Assembly: GCF_026991475.1 (NCBI RefSeq)
Contig: NZ_JALXBK010000118.1
Location: 1-33,966, forward strand
Reading direction: 5' to 3'
DNA from: Sulfurimonas sp.
Lineage (GTDB): Bacteria > Campylobacterota > Campylobacteria > Campylobacterales > Sulfurimonadaceae
Length of the DNA stretch: 33,966 nt
Shown: piece by piece, positions 25,065 to 32,993 of the stretch
How positions within the stretch are numbered: the stretch's first letter is position 1
Layout of the letters: every line of letters starts with the position of its first letter
Notes under the pieces: generated by a model
Told to the model about the DNA's origin: nothing
Seen by the model: only the letters and a program-made list of their open reading frames with translations
The model's database searches: none
Made by a program: the position numbers and the translations under genes

Positions 25065-26708
25065 TCACATCATACCTGGCATTCCGCCCATTTGTGGAGG
25101 CATTCCACCCATGTCTGGTGTGGCAGTTTCTTCTTTTGGTATTTCATAGATTGCAGCTTCAGTTGTAAGAAGTAGGCTTGAAACTGATGTTGCATTTGTA
25201 AGTGCTACACGCTCAACTTTTAGTGGGTCGATAATGCCTGCTTCAAACATATCTACATACTCACCAGTTGCAGCATCAAAACCAATAGTTTCACTTTGTG
25301 CGTTTTCTATTGCGTTTACAACTACACCTGTGTCAAAACCTGCGTTTTCTGCTATTTGTTTTACTGGAGCTTTTACAGCACGAAGAATGATTTCAGCACC
25401 GATTTTTTGATCACCCTCTAAATCATCAGTAGAAACTTTTGCAGCAGCGCGAACAAGTGCAGCTCCACCACCGATGACAATTCCCTCTTCAACAGCGGCT
25501 TTTGTTGCACTAAGTGCATCATCAACACGGTCTTTTTTCTCTTTCATTTCAGTCTCAGTTGCAGCACCAACTTTAATGACAGCTACACCACCACTAAGTT
25601 TTGCAAGACGCTCTTGAAGTTTTTCTTTATCATATTCACTTGTAGTTGCTTCTATTTGTGTTTTTATTTCAGAAATTCTTGCTTTTACCGTATCTTCAGT
25701 TCCTGCACCGTTTACAATAACAGTGTTGTCTTTGTCGATTACTACACGAGAAGCTTGTCCGAGCATAGCTATTTCAGCTGCTTCAAGTGTATGTCCTGTC
25801 TCTTCAGATATAACAATACCAGCAGTTAAAATTGCGATGTCTTGAAGCATTGCTTTTCTTCTGTCACCAAAACCTGGAGCTTTTACAGCAGAGATGTTAA
25901 GAACGCCACGAAGCTTGTTTACAACAAGAGTAGAAAGAGCTTCACCCTCAACATCTTCAGCAATGATAAGTAAAGGACGGTTTGTCTTTTGTACTTGTTC
26001 TAATACTGGAAGTAAATCTTTAAGAGAGTTGATTTTACTATCTACTAAAAGAATCCAAGGATTTTCAATTTCAGCAGTCATTTTTTCTGTATTTGTAATG
26101 AAGTAAGGGCTTAAGTAACCACGATCAAATTGCATACCTTCAACAACATCAAGTTCATCAGCAATACCTTTTGCTTCTTCAACAGTAATAACACCATCTT
26201 GACCAACTTTTTCCATAGCTTCTGCTATCATATTTCCAATTTCAGCGTCAGAGTTTGCAGAAATAGTCGCAACCTGTGCTATCTCATTTTTATCTTTGAT
26301 TGCTTTAGAAGCTGCTTTTAGATTGGCTTGTATAATCTCACATGCTTTGTCCATACCGCGTTTTACTTCAACAGGATTTGCTCCAGCAGTAATATTTCTA
26401 AGACCTTCACTAAAAATTGCATTTGCAAGAACAGTTGCTGTTGTAGTACCATCACCTGCCTCATCAGCAGTATTTGATGCAACTTCTTTTACGAGTTGTG
26501 CTCCCATATCTTCTAGCTTGTCTGAAAGTTCAATTTCGCGAGCAACAGAAACACCATCTTTTGTAATGACAGGTGCACCGTAACTTTTTTGTATGAGTAC
26601 ATTACGACCACGAGGTCCCATTGTTACTTTTACTGCATCTGTAAGTTTTTCAACTCCTCGTGCCAATTTATTTCTAGCATTATCTGAAAAAATTATCTCT
26701 TTTGCCAT
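25065..26708 (-). CDS. groEL: Chaperonin GroEL (60 kDa)
   Basis: Large subunit of the GroE chaperonin, an ATP-driven folding chamber. The 547 residues are full length, with the N-terminal [24 protein letters not shown] motif [41 protein letters not shown] and the Gly/Met-rich C-terminal tail ([14 protein letters not shown]). AGGAG lies upstream of the ATG. groES is 29 bp upstream on the same strand, the standard groESL order. One CTGCGTTT word (25340) and several one-base variants of it are present. Confidence 0.98.
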   Translation of the reverse strand: MAKEIIFSDNARNKLARGVEKLTDAVKVTMGPRGRNVLIQKSYGAPVITKDGVSVAREIELSDKLEDMGAQLVKEVASNTADEAGDGTTTATVLANAIFSEGLRNITAGANPVEVKRGMDKACEIIQANLKAASKAIKDKNEIAQVATISANSDAEIGNMIAEAMEKVGQDGVITVEEAKGIADELDVVEGMQFDRGYLSPYFITNTEKMTAEIENPWILLVDSKINSLKDLLPVLEQVQKTNRPLLIIAEDVEGEALSTLVVNKLRGVLNISAVKAPGFGDRRKAMLQDIAILTAGIVISEETGHTLEAAEIAMLGQASRVVIDKDNTVIVNGAGTEDTVKARISEIKTQIEATTSEYDKEKLQERLAKLSGGVAVIKVGAATETEMKEKKDRVDDALSATKAAVEEGIVIGGGAALVRAAAKVSTDDLEGDQKIGAEIILRAVKAPVKQIAENAGFDTGVVVNAIENAQSETIGFDAATGEYVDMFEAGIIDPLKVERVALTNATSVSSLLLTTEAAIYEIPKEETATPDMGGMPPQMGGMPGMM

Positions 26709-26737
26709 ATTTATTCTCCTAATTTATATCTATTTTA

Positions 26738-26998
26738 TTACGCTATGATTCCAAAAACATCATCAGTATCTAGTACTATGTAGGTTTCACCATTAAGTGT
26801 AACTTCATTTCCTGAGTATTTCCCAAAAAGTACTTCATCCCCCTCTTTTAGTTCAGTAACTTCCGAACTAACTGCTACAACTGTAGCACGAGAAGGTTTC
26901 TCTTTTGCATTATCTGGAATAATAATCCCCGAACTAGTAGTATTAGTCTCTTCAACACGTTTTACCAATACTCTTTTTCCTAAAGGTGTAAAATTCAT
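26738..26998 (-). CDS. groES: Co-chaperonin GroES (10 kDa)
   Basis: Lid of the GroEL chamber. The ATG at 26998 is used because AAGGAGATATA precedes it and it gives [17 protein letters not shown]; an ATG five codons earlier overlaps that ribosome-binding site. The 86 residues include the mobile loop [19 protein letters not shown] and the core [20 protein letters not shown] consensus promoter lies at 27036-27064. Confidence 0.97.
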   Translation of the reverse strand: MNFTPLGKRVLVKRVEETNTTSSGIIIPDNAKEKPSRATVVAVSSEVTELKEGDEVLFGKYSGNEVTLNGETYIVLDTDDVFGIIA

Positions 26999-27035
26999 TA
27001 TATCTCCTTGCAAATATTATTAATTTATGGATTGA

Positions 27036-27064
27036 ATAATACAGAAAAAAAGTAAAGATGTCAA
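27036..27064 (-). promoter_or_regulatory. Consensus sigma70 promoter of groESL
   Basis: On the minus strand: -35 TTGACA (27059-27064, perfect), 17-bp spacer, -10 TATTAT (27036-27041). The distance to the groES start (26998) leaves a leader of about 30 nt. This is the best-matching promoter in the window. Confidence 0.8.
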
Positions 27065-27068
27065 TAAC

Positions 27069-27087
27069 TTTAGCCACTTTGACTAAA
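27069..27087. promoter_or_regulatory. Candidate heat-shock operator upstream of groESL
   Basis: Inverted repeat TTTAG-N9-CTAAA, 4 bp upstream of the -35 box. The 9-bp spacer is that of the CIRCE element bound by HrcA, but the arms are much shorter and lack GCACTC. It may be a decayed CIRCE or a site for another repressor such as HspR. Confidence 0.3.
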
Positions 27088-27176
27088 CTAATCTTACTTT
27101 TTTTTGTAAACTATTCTTAGATATGTAAATTTATAAAAACTTTGTCTATTTTAGTAAAAATAAAGCTTTATATATG

Positions 27177-27182
27177 TATAAT
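27177..27182 (+). promoter_or_regulatory. -10 element of the tRNA operon
   Basis: TATAAT, 19 bp before the first base of tRNA-Met, in an AT-rich context without a clear -35. It probably drives both tRNA genes. Confidence 0.5.
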
Positions 27183-27200
27183 TCCACCCTCTTAAAAGAT

Positions 27201-27277
27201 GTCAGGGTAGCTCAGCTGGTTAGAGCACTGGTCTCATAAGCCGGGGGTCGGGGGTTCAAGTCCCCCCTCTGACACCA
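27201..27277 (+). tRNA. tRNA-Met (CAT)
   Basis: 77 nt with encoded CCA. Acceptor stem GTCAGGG/CTCTGAC, D-arm GCTC...GAGC, anticodon loop CTCATAA with anticodon CAT, T-arm GGGGGTTCAAGTCCCCC. A paired G1-C72 rules out an initiator tRNA. It is elongator Met, or less likely the lysidine-type Ile tRNA, which shares the CAT anticodon in DNA. Confidence 0.92.
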
Positions 27278-27297
27278 TCAAAGAGAACTTTTTATAT

Positions 27298-27355
<58 letters not shown>

Positions 27356-27372
<17 letters not shown>

Positions 27373-27489
27373 CAACACTTATAACCCCTTAAATACGGAC
27401 TTTTCAACTAATTTATTTAGCTACCGTGCCCATATTGTGCACAAGTGTGTCACTAAATATTTCCTAAATAAGAGGCTTTTTTTACATTC
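27356..27489 (+). repeat. Left direct repeat (attL-like, tRNA-Asn 3' end plus integrase 3' end)
   Basis: 134 bp, aligned without gaps to 30336-30469 with 11 mismatches (about 92% identity). It covers the last 17 bases of tRNA-Asn, an intergenic stretch and the last 12 codons of the integrase fragment. Confidence 0.92.
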
Positions 27490-27791
27490 TCCCTTTTTCT
27501 ATACTTAACATACATTTGAAGTGTCATAGATGAATCACTATGCCCTAACATATTTGAAACCCAAAGTATATCTTCTTTATTCTCTATCATTACAGTAGCA
27601 AATGTATGCCTCATCTGATAGATAGTTCTATACTCAATTTCACATTCTTTGAGTAGTTTTTTCCACTTTGAATCTCTAATGCGTTTAATGTCATAGTAAT
27701 GCTCATCATCTTTGTTTAAAAATACGTAGCTGTTATGTTTCCCAGTAAGTTTGTATTGCTCTTGTAAGTAAGGAAAGAGATTATCTAGCAT
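27453..27791 (-). pseudogene. C-terminal fragment of tyrosine-recombinase integrase
   Basis: The 112-residue open frame is the C-terminal third of a phage-type integrase. RTIYQMRHTFATVMIENKED holds the box II Arg, LGHSDSSMTLQMYVKY has the GH pair and the nucleophile Tyr. The first catalytic Arg and the whole N-terminal arm- and core-binding region are missing: the frame closes at a TGA two codons before the apparent ATG (27791), where IS-related sequence begins. A complete enzyme would have about 350-420 residues. The gene reads towards tRNA-Asn, as usual for tRNA-targeted integrases, and its 3' end lies inside the left repeat. Confidence 0.85.
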
Positions 27792-27804
27792 ATGTCAACG
27801 GCGG

Positions 27805-28313
27805 ATAAGGGGTTACTACAGTAGCAAAGAGCTACAGCAAAAACGAAAAAGATAAAAAATGCAAAATTCTCTAAAAATCAATTTATCTATTCAGATAAAA
27901 CAGCAAATAAGCAGATGTATAGATGGGAGCATGAAAACCTTATAAATGAGTACACAACAAAGATGGCTACACAAGAAGCCAAAGCAATAGTTAAAAAGCG
28001 AGGTTCAATAGTAGAACATCCATTTGGAACCATAAAAAGAACCTTAGGCTGGGATCATTTTCTTATGAGAACAAAAAAGAAAGTTCTCGGAGAGAACGCT
28101 CTCATTATGTTTACCTATAATTTTAAAAGATTACTTAACCTCATAGGGATAGCTCTGTTTAAAAAACTCTGCAAGGCTATAAAAGAGAATGATTTAACCC
28201 AAATAAGAGAAGAAATAGCAGTTTATATCTTGGCGTTTGGAGTGAATTTAGGCTGTTTTTTAGAAAGATTTTTGTTTTTACGAAATATCCCAAAAAAGAT
28301 AAGATATTTATAA
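27805..28313 (+). pseudogene. IS1182-family transposase fragment with frameshift
   Basis: The frame from ATG 27915 to 28313 encodes the C-terminal end of an IS1182-type DDE transposase: MYRWEHENLINEY, RGSIVEHPFGTIKRTLGWDH, LGENALIMFTYNFKRL. EHPFGTIKR carries the last catalytic Glu. Just upstream, a different frame (codons from about 27805 to 27900) reads NAKFSKNQFIYSDK, which fits the region expected next in this family, so one base has been lost near 27898-27901. The N-terminal part is absent. No clear terminal inverted repeats were found. The fragment cuts into the integrase remnant. Confidence 0.8.
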
Positions 28314-28413
28314 AATCAAGGTGAGAATTTAGCCTAAATTACGAGGTTTTTAGACTAAGTTCACAGTCTCAAGGGCTTGTTATGATGTCTTACTTTTGAT
28401 GTTTTTTAAAGTT

Positions 28414-28437
28414 ACAACTGAAGTCAGTTGTGTTTTT
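28414..28437 (+). terminator. Rho-independent terminator downstream of the transposase fragment
   Basis: Stem ACAACTG/CAGTTGT with loop AAGT followed by GTTTTT on the plus strand. Confidence 0.5.
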
Positions 28438-28734
28438 AAGCTTTTCTAACTTGCTACTTTTTGTTACTCTTTTGGCTTTTTTTGAGAAGGTTCTTTAATT
28501 TCTTTTCCTCTTTGAATTATCGGCTTTTTCTTTTTTAAAGCTTTTGATTTTTGTAAAAAAAAGCTAACTCTAAGCAAGGTACTTATGCTAGGCTTATAAC
28601 AGTTGAGTATAAAAATATATTATCCATCTTTGCACTCTTTTATGTTTGGCAACGGTAGCTAAATTTTTAAATATTTCAAATTGTTAGATTTCTGTGTCTT
28701 AGGAGTTGTTTTTTAAAGTTGTAGCAGTTTAGGT

Positions 28735-28757
28735 GTTACCAAGTAGAACTTGGTAAC
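28735..28757 (-). terminator. Hairpin at the end of the cargo operon
   Basis: A perfect 10-bp stem (GTTACCAAGT with ACTTGGTAAC, 3-base loop), 13 bp past the stop codon of the proline-rich gene. No T-run follows directly on the minus strand, so it may end transcription weakly or protect the mRNA 3' end. Confidence 0.5.
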
Positions 28758-28770
28758 GAGCAAACAACCA

Positions 28771-29034
28771 TCAAGAAAGAGGTGCTTTTTTTTCAATCAG
28801 TGAAGGAGGTCTTACTCCTTCCTGCGGAGGTGGAACTTGTCCCTGCGGTGGCGGAGGTGGAACTTGTCCCTGCGGTGGTGGAGGTGGAATCTGTCCCTGC
28901 GGTGCGATAGATTTCTGACTATACTCTGAACTTACAAGTGCTTTGTTTATCGGTGTTTTTTCTTGTGCATTTACTACACCTATTCCTTCTACTAACAATA
29001 ATAACAATATGGCACTCAGTCTAATTTTACACAT
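28771..29034 (-). CDS. Secreted proline-rich repeat protein
   Basis: An 87-residue protein with a Sec-type signal peptide (IRLSAILLLLLVEGIGVVNA, cleavage after NA likely) and a short mature part. The centre is built of PPPPPQGQV units (three, the last broken) flanked by SIAPQGQI and PPPQEGVRPPSL. It has no folded-domain features; a flexible periplasmic or surface tether is plausible (inference). AAGGAG lies within the end of the upstream lipoprotein gene, which it overlaps by 8 bp. GC content is locally far above the neighbourhood because of Pro/Gly codons. Confidence 0.75.
   Translation of the reverse strand: MCKIRLSAILLLLLVEGIGVVNAQEKTPINKALVSSEYSQKSIAPQGQIPPPPPQGQVPPPPPQGQVPPPQEGVRPPSLIEKKAPLS
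28823..28903. repeat. Three tandem 27-bp repeats coding PPPPPQGQV
   Basis: Units at 28823-28849, 28850-28876 and 28877-28903, differing from one another at only one to three bases. The period is nine codons, so gain or loss of units keeps the frame and would change the length of the proline-rich tether. Confidence 0.85.
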
Positions 29035-29338
29035 TTTTTTCTCCTTGATTTCTATTTTTTATATTTTGTATCTCTTTTTCTAGAGATTGAATTTTTGCTT
29101 CCATATCGGATAGCTCATTTCCAGAATGTTTACCTATTGATGGTATGTCATCTTTTTGCCTTATGGAAAAGAATATATATATGACAAATATAATAAAACC
29201 AAACAATATTAAACTATCCCCTCTGGAACCCATCACAGGTTCAATTGGATCTATAAAACCACATCCAGACAACAGTAGACCCACTGTCATCAAACTGCCA
29301 AATACTACATATTTGTAAATACTTTTTATGTTTTGCAT
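29027..29338 (-). CDS. Small lipoprotein with transmembrane helix and coiled coil
   Basis: A 103-residue protein. The start at 29338 is chosen for its AAAGGAGATAA site; an ATG 16 codons upstream has none. A lipoprotein signal (YVVFGSLMTVGLLLSGCGF) with lipobox LSGC is followed by a short stretch, a second hydrophobic helix (LILFGFIIFVIYIFFSI), and a charged C-terminal coiled coil (MEAKIQSLEKEIQNIKNRN). If lipidated, it would be anchored at two points. Function unknown. It is the middle gene of the island operon, 31 bp after the XRE gene and overlapping the proline-rich gene. Confidence 0.75.
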   Translation of the reverse strand: MQNIKSIYKYVVFGSLMTVGLLLSGCGFIDPIEPVMGSRGDSLILFGFIIFVIYIFFSIRQKDDIPSIGKHSGNELSDMEAKIQSLEKEIQNIKNRNQGEKNV

Positions 29339-29369
29339 TTTATCTCCTTTTACTGATAATAATCCCCTC

Positions 29370-29894
29370 TCAAAAATCTCTTCCAAGCCTTTTTTCTATC
29401 TGTTTTTTTTCCCATTCCGGAGTCATATAGTCAAAAGGTTTGAATAGCTTAACAGCATGTATAACTATGCCGATAGTCCAACCAAACATAAGCCAAATAA
29501 TCCAAAGTAGATGTGGGGGAACAACAAGATCATGCGGAGGAACAATAAGTTTTATAGTCAGCAACACAATAACAACAGCAATGAATATGGTAAGATGAAT
29601 ATAAAATTCTTTGAGTGTTTTGACATATTCCATTGCTTCTCTTTCGTCATCAGCAATATGTATATGTGTAGTTTCCATCTTTTCTTTACTGCTTGCCCCG
29701 CTTCCCTCGTGCAGAATTTCTTCTTGTAGTACCTGAGCATCTATATTGAAAGCTTCTGCCAATAGTCTGATAGACTCAAGCCCCGGTTTTTCTCCTTTTT
29801 CAATACGCTGTATCGTTCTTGTACTTAAGCCTGTTAATTCCGCAAGATGTTCTTGCGACCATGATTTTTGTAATCTAAGTTTTCGAACTAGCAT
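29370..29894 (-). CDS. XRE-family regulator with C-terminal 2TM domain
   Basis: A 174-residue membrane-attached regulator. The start at 29894 follows AAAGGAG; an upstream ATG (29957) lies before the promoter -10 and is rejected. Residues about 3-58 form an XRE helix-turn-helix (VRKLRLQKSWSQEHLAELTG, LSTRTIQRIEKGEKPGLESI). A linker follows, then two transmembrane helices (about 98-115 and 125-145) in a 2TM-type domain ending DYMTPEWEKKQIEKRLGRDF. This arrangement holds a DNA-binding domain at the inner membrane. It has its own promoter and a nearby inverted repeat, so it probably controls its own operon. Confidence 0.85.
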   Translation of the reverse strand: MLVRKLRLQKSWSQEHLAELTGLSTRTIQRIEKGEKPGLESIRLLAEAFNIDAQVLQEEILHEGSGASSKEKMETTHIHIADDEREAMEYVKTLKEFYIHLTIFIAVVIVLLTIKLIVPPHDLVVPPHLLWIIWLMFGWTIGIVIHAVKLFKPFDYMTPEWEKKQIEKRLGRDF

Positions 29895-29922
29895 TTTTTC
29901 TCCTTTGTTGCTGACTATGAAT

Positions 29923-29951
29923 ATTATAGCACTTTTTGTAATGTGTGATAA
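29923..29951 (-). promoter_or_regulatory. Promoter of the island cargo operon
   Basis: On the minus strand: -35 TTATCA (29946-29951), 17-bp spacer, -10 TATAAT (29923-29928, perfect), 28 bp before the XRE start codon. Confidence 0.6.
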
Positions 29952-29952
29952 C

Positions 29953-29980
29953 GACAAATAGCTGACATAATATATTTGTC
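29953..29980. promoter_or_regulatory. Candidate operator for the XRE regulator
   Basis: Perfect 8-bp inverted repeat GACAAATA-N12-TATTTGTC, one base upstream of the -35 box of the cargo promoter. Half-site spacing of about two helical turns suits a dimeric helix-turn-helix protein. Confidence 0.45.
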
Positions 29981-30335
29981 ATAGGATTTTCGTGTAATTG
30001 ACGAGAATAGGTATCAGTGATTCATCGTTTTTTATGTTCTTACAGTTACAAGGTAAGTCAGTTGAGTTTGTAAGGGTCTTTTGCTTACGACTGACTATTT
30101 TATTAACACACATTTTATGTAGAAAATCCAGAAAAGTCAATATTAACACATTATATTTTTGTGTGTTAATTAGAAGATTTGGGCAATAACACACATAATA
30201 TTACTTAAAGATATTGTAGGAGAGATGAATCAAATAGCTACTCAGTAGCTAAATATATGTCTTTTAATGTCTTATTTTAATAGATTAGAGTCTCAAAATT
30301 GGCTATTTTAGGGCTTCTATATTTTTTTAAGATTC
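29981..30335. other. Non-coding right part of the island
   Basis: 355 bp, AT-rich, with no credible gene. TATTAACACA is present at 30101-30110 and 30141-30150, and TGTGTTAAT at 30162-30170 forms a 9-bp stem with the second copy (11-base loop). Short open frames on both strands lack ribosome-binding sites. Confidence 0.55.
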
Positions 30336-30469
30336 TCCAGCATCCGGAGCCACAACACTTATAACCTCTTAAATACGGATTTTCCAACTGATTTATTTAG
30401 CTACTGTGCCCATATTGTGCCTAAATGTGTCACTAAATATTTCCTAAAAAAGAAGCTCTTTTTACATTC
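30336..30469 (+). repeat. Right direct repeat (attR-like)
   Basis: 134-bp copy of 27356-27489 with 11 substitutions and no gaps. It carries the last 17 bases of tRNA-Asn and, on the minus strand, the last codons of a second integrase ([11 protein letters not shown] against NVKKASYLGNI in the left copy). It ends where the radical SAM gene's stop codon begins. Confidence 0.92.
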
Positions 30470-31418
30470 AAAGCTCTTGTGGCTTGATTCGCTTTCTTTT
30501 GAGATTATTTTTTGGTATATAAAATTCTAAATTTCCTACTCTATTTACGATCACTGCGTTTGACTCAAGTAATTCTTGAAGATTTAGCTTACTCTTTTCA
30601 TCAAAAAGCAGATTTATATCTTCCATAGTGAGTGGGCGTTTATCGAGTGTATTGAGTATTTCTTCTTTTGTGTGGTAACTGTTGTTTGGTTCAGCATGTA
30701 GGCGTGAAGCGATGTGTATTGGTAGCTCTTTATCAAACATAAGGGCTATGTTATGAAGCTCTTTGTAACTTACTCCTACAACAGGATAAGCGGGGGGTCT
30801 ATCGATTGTCCCGATGTCCACTCTTACTGCGTTTATCTCTTTAAGGGCTGCGTTTAGCTTTGCTATTTCCTCTTTTGTATCATTTAAACCATGCACAAAA
30901 AGTACTTCGATGTAGAGCTTTCCTTTATAAAGATGAGAAAACTCTTTTACTTTTTGCACAATATTTTCTATGTTTATGCTCTCATGCGGTCTATCTATTT
31001 TGTTAAAGACTTCACTTGAGACTGCATCAAGTGAGAGTTTTACTTCATCAAGTTTTAAAAGTGTATGAAAGACATTATTATCAACCAAAGTAGCACTATT
31101 TGTCAAAATAAGTGTTGCAGTATTGCCTTTGATTTTGTCTATAGCATCTATGAGCTCATTGAGGTAGGGGTAGAGCGTGGGCTCACCATTCGCTGTCAGT
31201 GTGATGGCGTCTATTTTATCATGGAGGTGTTTTGTAAGCTCTTGTATGATTGTATCTACGCTTACACTCTCTTTTTGTTTGGAAACTGTTGCACTTGGTG
31301 CTAGTTCGCAGTAGAGACAGTCAAAGTTACACTGCTTAAACGCAGGGGAGAGGTCTATGCCCAGACTCATGCCAAAACGGCGTGAGTTTATGGGACCAAA
31401 TATAATGTTATTTTCCAC
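30468..31418 (-). CDS. Radical SAM protein (COG0731-like)
   Basis: A 316-residue iron-sulfur enzyme. The cluster motif CNFDCLYCE (Cys-x3-Cys-x2-Cys) follows a typical opening [41 protein letters not shown] is the SAM-binding Gly/Glu-Pro-Thr region, and [16 protein letters not shown] is a family signature. COG0731 includes the wybutosine-type tRNA enzymes, but the substrate of this bacterial branch is unknown. It overlaps hemE by 11 bp and is probably co-transcribed with it. Its TGA stop spans the edge of the tRNA island: two of its bases belong to the repeat. Four octamer words lie in the gene (30554, 30827, 30848, 31338). Confidence 0.9.
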   Translation of the reverse strand: MENNIIFGPINSRRFGMSLGIDLSPAFKQCNFDCLYCELAPSATVSKQKESVSVDTIIQELTKHLHDKIDAITLTANGEPTLYPYLNELIDAIDKIKGNTATLILTNSATLVDNNVFHTLLKLDEVKLSLDAVSSEVFNKIDRPHESINIENIVQKVKEFSHLYKGKLYIEVLFVHGLNDTKEEIAKLNAALKEINAVRVDIGTIDRPPAYPVVGVSYKELHNIALMFDKELPIHIASRLHAEPNNSYHTKEEILNTLDKRPLTMEDINLLFDEKSKLNLQELLESNAVIVNRVGNLEFYIPKNNLKRKRIKPQEL

Positions 31419-32439
31419 TTACTCTATGACACTCATTGATGAAATGTTTTGCATTTTCTACTGGCACATCAGGAAGAATTCCATGACCAAGATTGAAGAT
31501 ATGGCGTTTTCCTTGCATAGTCTCCTGAATTGCTTCTACACATTTTGTAGTTGCCTCTTTGGAATAGAGACGGCATGGTTCCATATTTCCCTGAAGAATA
31601 TATTTGTCTCCAAGACGCTCTTTTGCAAATGACATAGGTGTTGACCAATCTACACCAAATACATCAAAGTTTCCATAAACTTTGTCTAAAAATGCAGGAA
31701 TTCCTTTAGGAAACATAATAATAGGAATATGAGGATATTTTTCTTTCAAATACTCTGCAATTTCTACCATATATTTCCAAGAAAATTCATCATATTTACC
31801 TGGTTCAATAGCTGATGCCCATGAGTCGAAAATCTGTACAACATCTATTCCAGCTTGAATCTGTTTCTCCATGTAGAGTTTGACTACATCAGTTACTTTT
31901 CTAAGAATTTTATGAAGCAGCTCAGGGTTTGAATACATCATTTTCTTACAAACATTGTAGGTCTTTGTTCCTTGTCCTTCTATCATATATGTTGCAAGTG
32001 TCCATGGTGCACCAGTAAAACCAATGAGGGCTTTGTCATCTGCAAGTTTTGTTTTTATAAGCTCTATAGTCTCATAAACATAAGTGAGTTTGCTTGCTGC
32101 CTCTTCACCGCCTATAAGTTTCTCTAAATCAGCTTCATTTTTTATAGGGTCAGAGAACTTTGGACCTTCTCCTTTTACAAATGATAAGTCCATTCCCATC
32201 TCATCAGGAATAACAAGAATATCACTAAACATAATAGCCGCATCAACACCGACAATATCAACAGGCTGTAGAGAAACTTCGCATGCCATTTCTGGGTTGT
32301 GGCAAAGATTTAGAAAGTCACCTGCTTGTGCACGAACAGCCATATACTCTGGCAGATAGCGACCAGCTTGTCTCATCATCCATACTGGAGTATAAGGCGT
32401 CTCTTTTCCAAAACATGCATCTACAAATATTTTACTCAT
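31408..32439 (-). CDS. hemE: Uroporphyrinogen decarboxylase
   Basis: Removes four carboxyl groups from uroporphyrinogen III to give coproporphyrinogen in heme synthesis. The 343 residues are normal in length. Diagnostic sites are [15 protein letters not shown] (active-site Arg), [16 protein letters not shown] (catalytic Asp), [30 protein letters not shown] and [12 protein letters not shown]. There is no signal peptide. The 3' end overlaps the radical SAM gene. The YqhA-family gene ends 38 bp upstream. No AAACGCAG word is present. Confidence 0.97.
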   Translation of the reverse strand: MSKIFVDACFGKETPYTPVWMMRQAGRYLPEYMAVRAQAGDFLNLCHNPEMACEVSLQPVDIVGVDAAIMFSDILVIPDEMGMDLSFVKGEGPKFSDPIKNEADLEKLIGGEEAASKLTYVYETIELIKTKLADDKALIGFTGAPWTLATYMIEGQGTKTYNVCKKMMYSNPELLHKILRKVTDVVKLYMEKQIQAGIDVVQIFDSWASAIEPGKYDEFSWKYMVEIAEYLKEKYPHIPIIMFPKGIPAFLDKVYGNFDVFGVDWSTPMSFAKERLGDKYILQGNMEPCRLYSKEATTKCVEAIQETMQGKRHIFNLGHGILPDVPVENAKHFINECHRVSGK

Positions 32440-32477
32440 ATTATTTTCCTCTTTAAAATTTTCACTCTTAGAGTGTT

Positions 32478-32993
32478 TTAGTGATGTCCAACTTTACTTA
32501 AAAAGTAGAGACCAACTGATATTGCTGTGATTGAAAGAGCTAAATATAACAGCTCTAAAGGTGAGTTATATGTGGCTAAGCCGACTTTTTTGAAAAAACC
32601 AACGACAAGTACCATAACAATTACTTTTGATATTTTATCTTTGAGTTGGTCGAGTGAGTGGATAGCAAGAATTTTTGTTTGTCTGTTTTCATCTTCTCGT
32701 GCTGCGTCAATATCAGAGATAAAGAGTTCATATAAACCAAATGAGAACAGAAGCATAACAACACCTATTAGGTAGAGGTCAACTGCCCCAATGATGCCAC
32801 CAACTACAAGCTCATGAAAATGTTCGGGGTGGTGATGGTTTACATAAGTATTAATCACCAATATTGCTGTATTATAAATATCAAAAGAGGCAACAATAAA
32901 AAGGACTATTGCGCCGATAATACCAAAAAGTACTGCCATAAGCACCATAAAACGCGAGCCCCAAAGTCCACTCTCAAATAATTTTTCAATCAT
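32478..32993 (-). CDS. YqhA-family (UPF0114) membrane protein
   Basis: A 171-residue inner-membrane protein with four likely helices (about 13-35, 66-88, 126-142, 147-165). The family signature is seen in [48 protein letters not shown] and the conserved IDAAREDE loop. Function is not established. The start codon overlaps the asd stop by one base, so it is probably translated from the asd transcript. Confidence 0.88.
   Translation of the reverse strand: MIEKLFESGLWGSRFMVLMAVLFGIIGAIVLFIVASFDIYNTAILVINTYVNHHHPEHFHELVVGGIIGAVDLYLIGVVMLLFSFGLYELFISDIDAAREDENRQTKILAIHSLDQLKDKISKVIVMVLVVGFFKKVGLATYNSPLELLYLALSITAISVGLYFLSKVGHH

Larger units (their letters stand above)
28314..28770. other. Non-coding stretch inside the island
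   Basis: 457 bp of AT-rich sequence without a credible gene. It contains a terminator-like hairpin at 28414-28437, a Lys-rich minus-strand open frame (28464-28577) without ATG or ribosome-binding site, and a hairpin at 28735-28757. It is probably decayed element DNA. Confidence 0.6.

Noticed and set aside
27069-27087. True CIRCE element
   Set aside because: The CIRCE arms TTAGCACTC/GAGTGCTAA are not present; only a 5-bp inverted repeat with the same spacer is seen.
28464-28577. Lys-rich minus-strand reading frame (KALKKKKPIIQRGKEIK) in the island
   Set aside because: No ATG, no ribosome-binding site and only about 38 codons; perhaps the remnant of a gene but not supportable.
28823-28903. 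Possible CRISPR array
   Set aside because: The 27-bp repeats are tandem without spacers and code proline-rich peptide units in frame.
29895-29957. Upstream ATG of the XRE regulator adding 21 residues
   Set aside because: It lies upstream of a good -10 box and has no ribosome-binding site, while the inner ATG follows AAAGGAG.
29981-30194. Short frames of 60-71 codons on both strands
   Set aside because: No ribosome-binding sites and no homology that I recognise; they lie in AT-rich non-coding DNA.
32463-32475. Palindrome CACTC-TTA-GAGTG between the YqhA-family gene and hemE
   Set aside because: The stem is only 5 bp and no T-run follows in the direction of transcription, so a terminator call is not supported.
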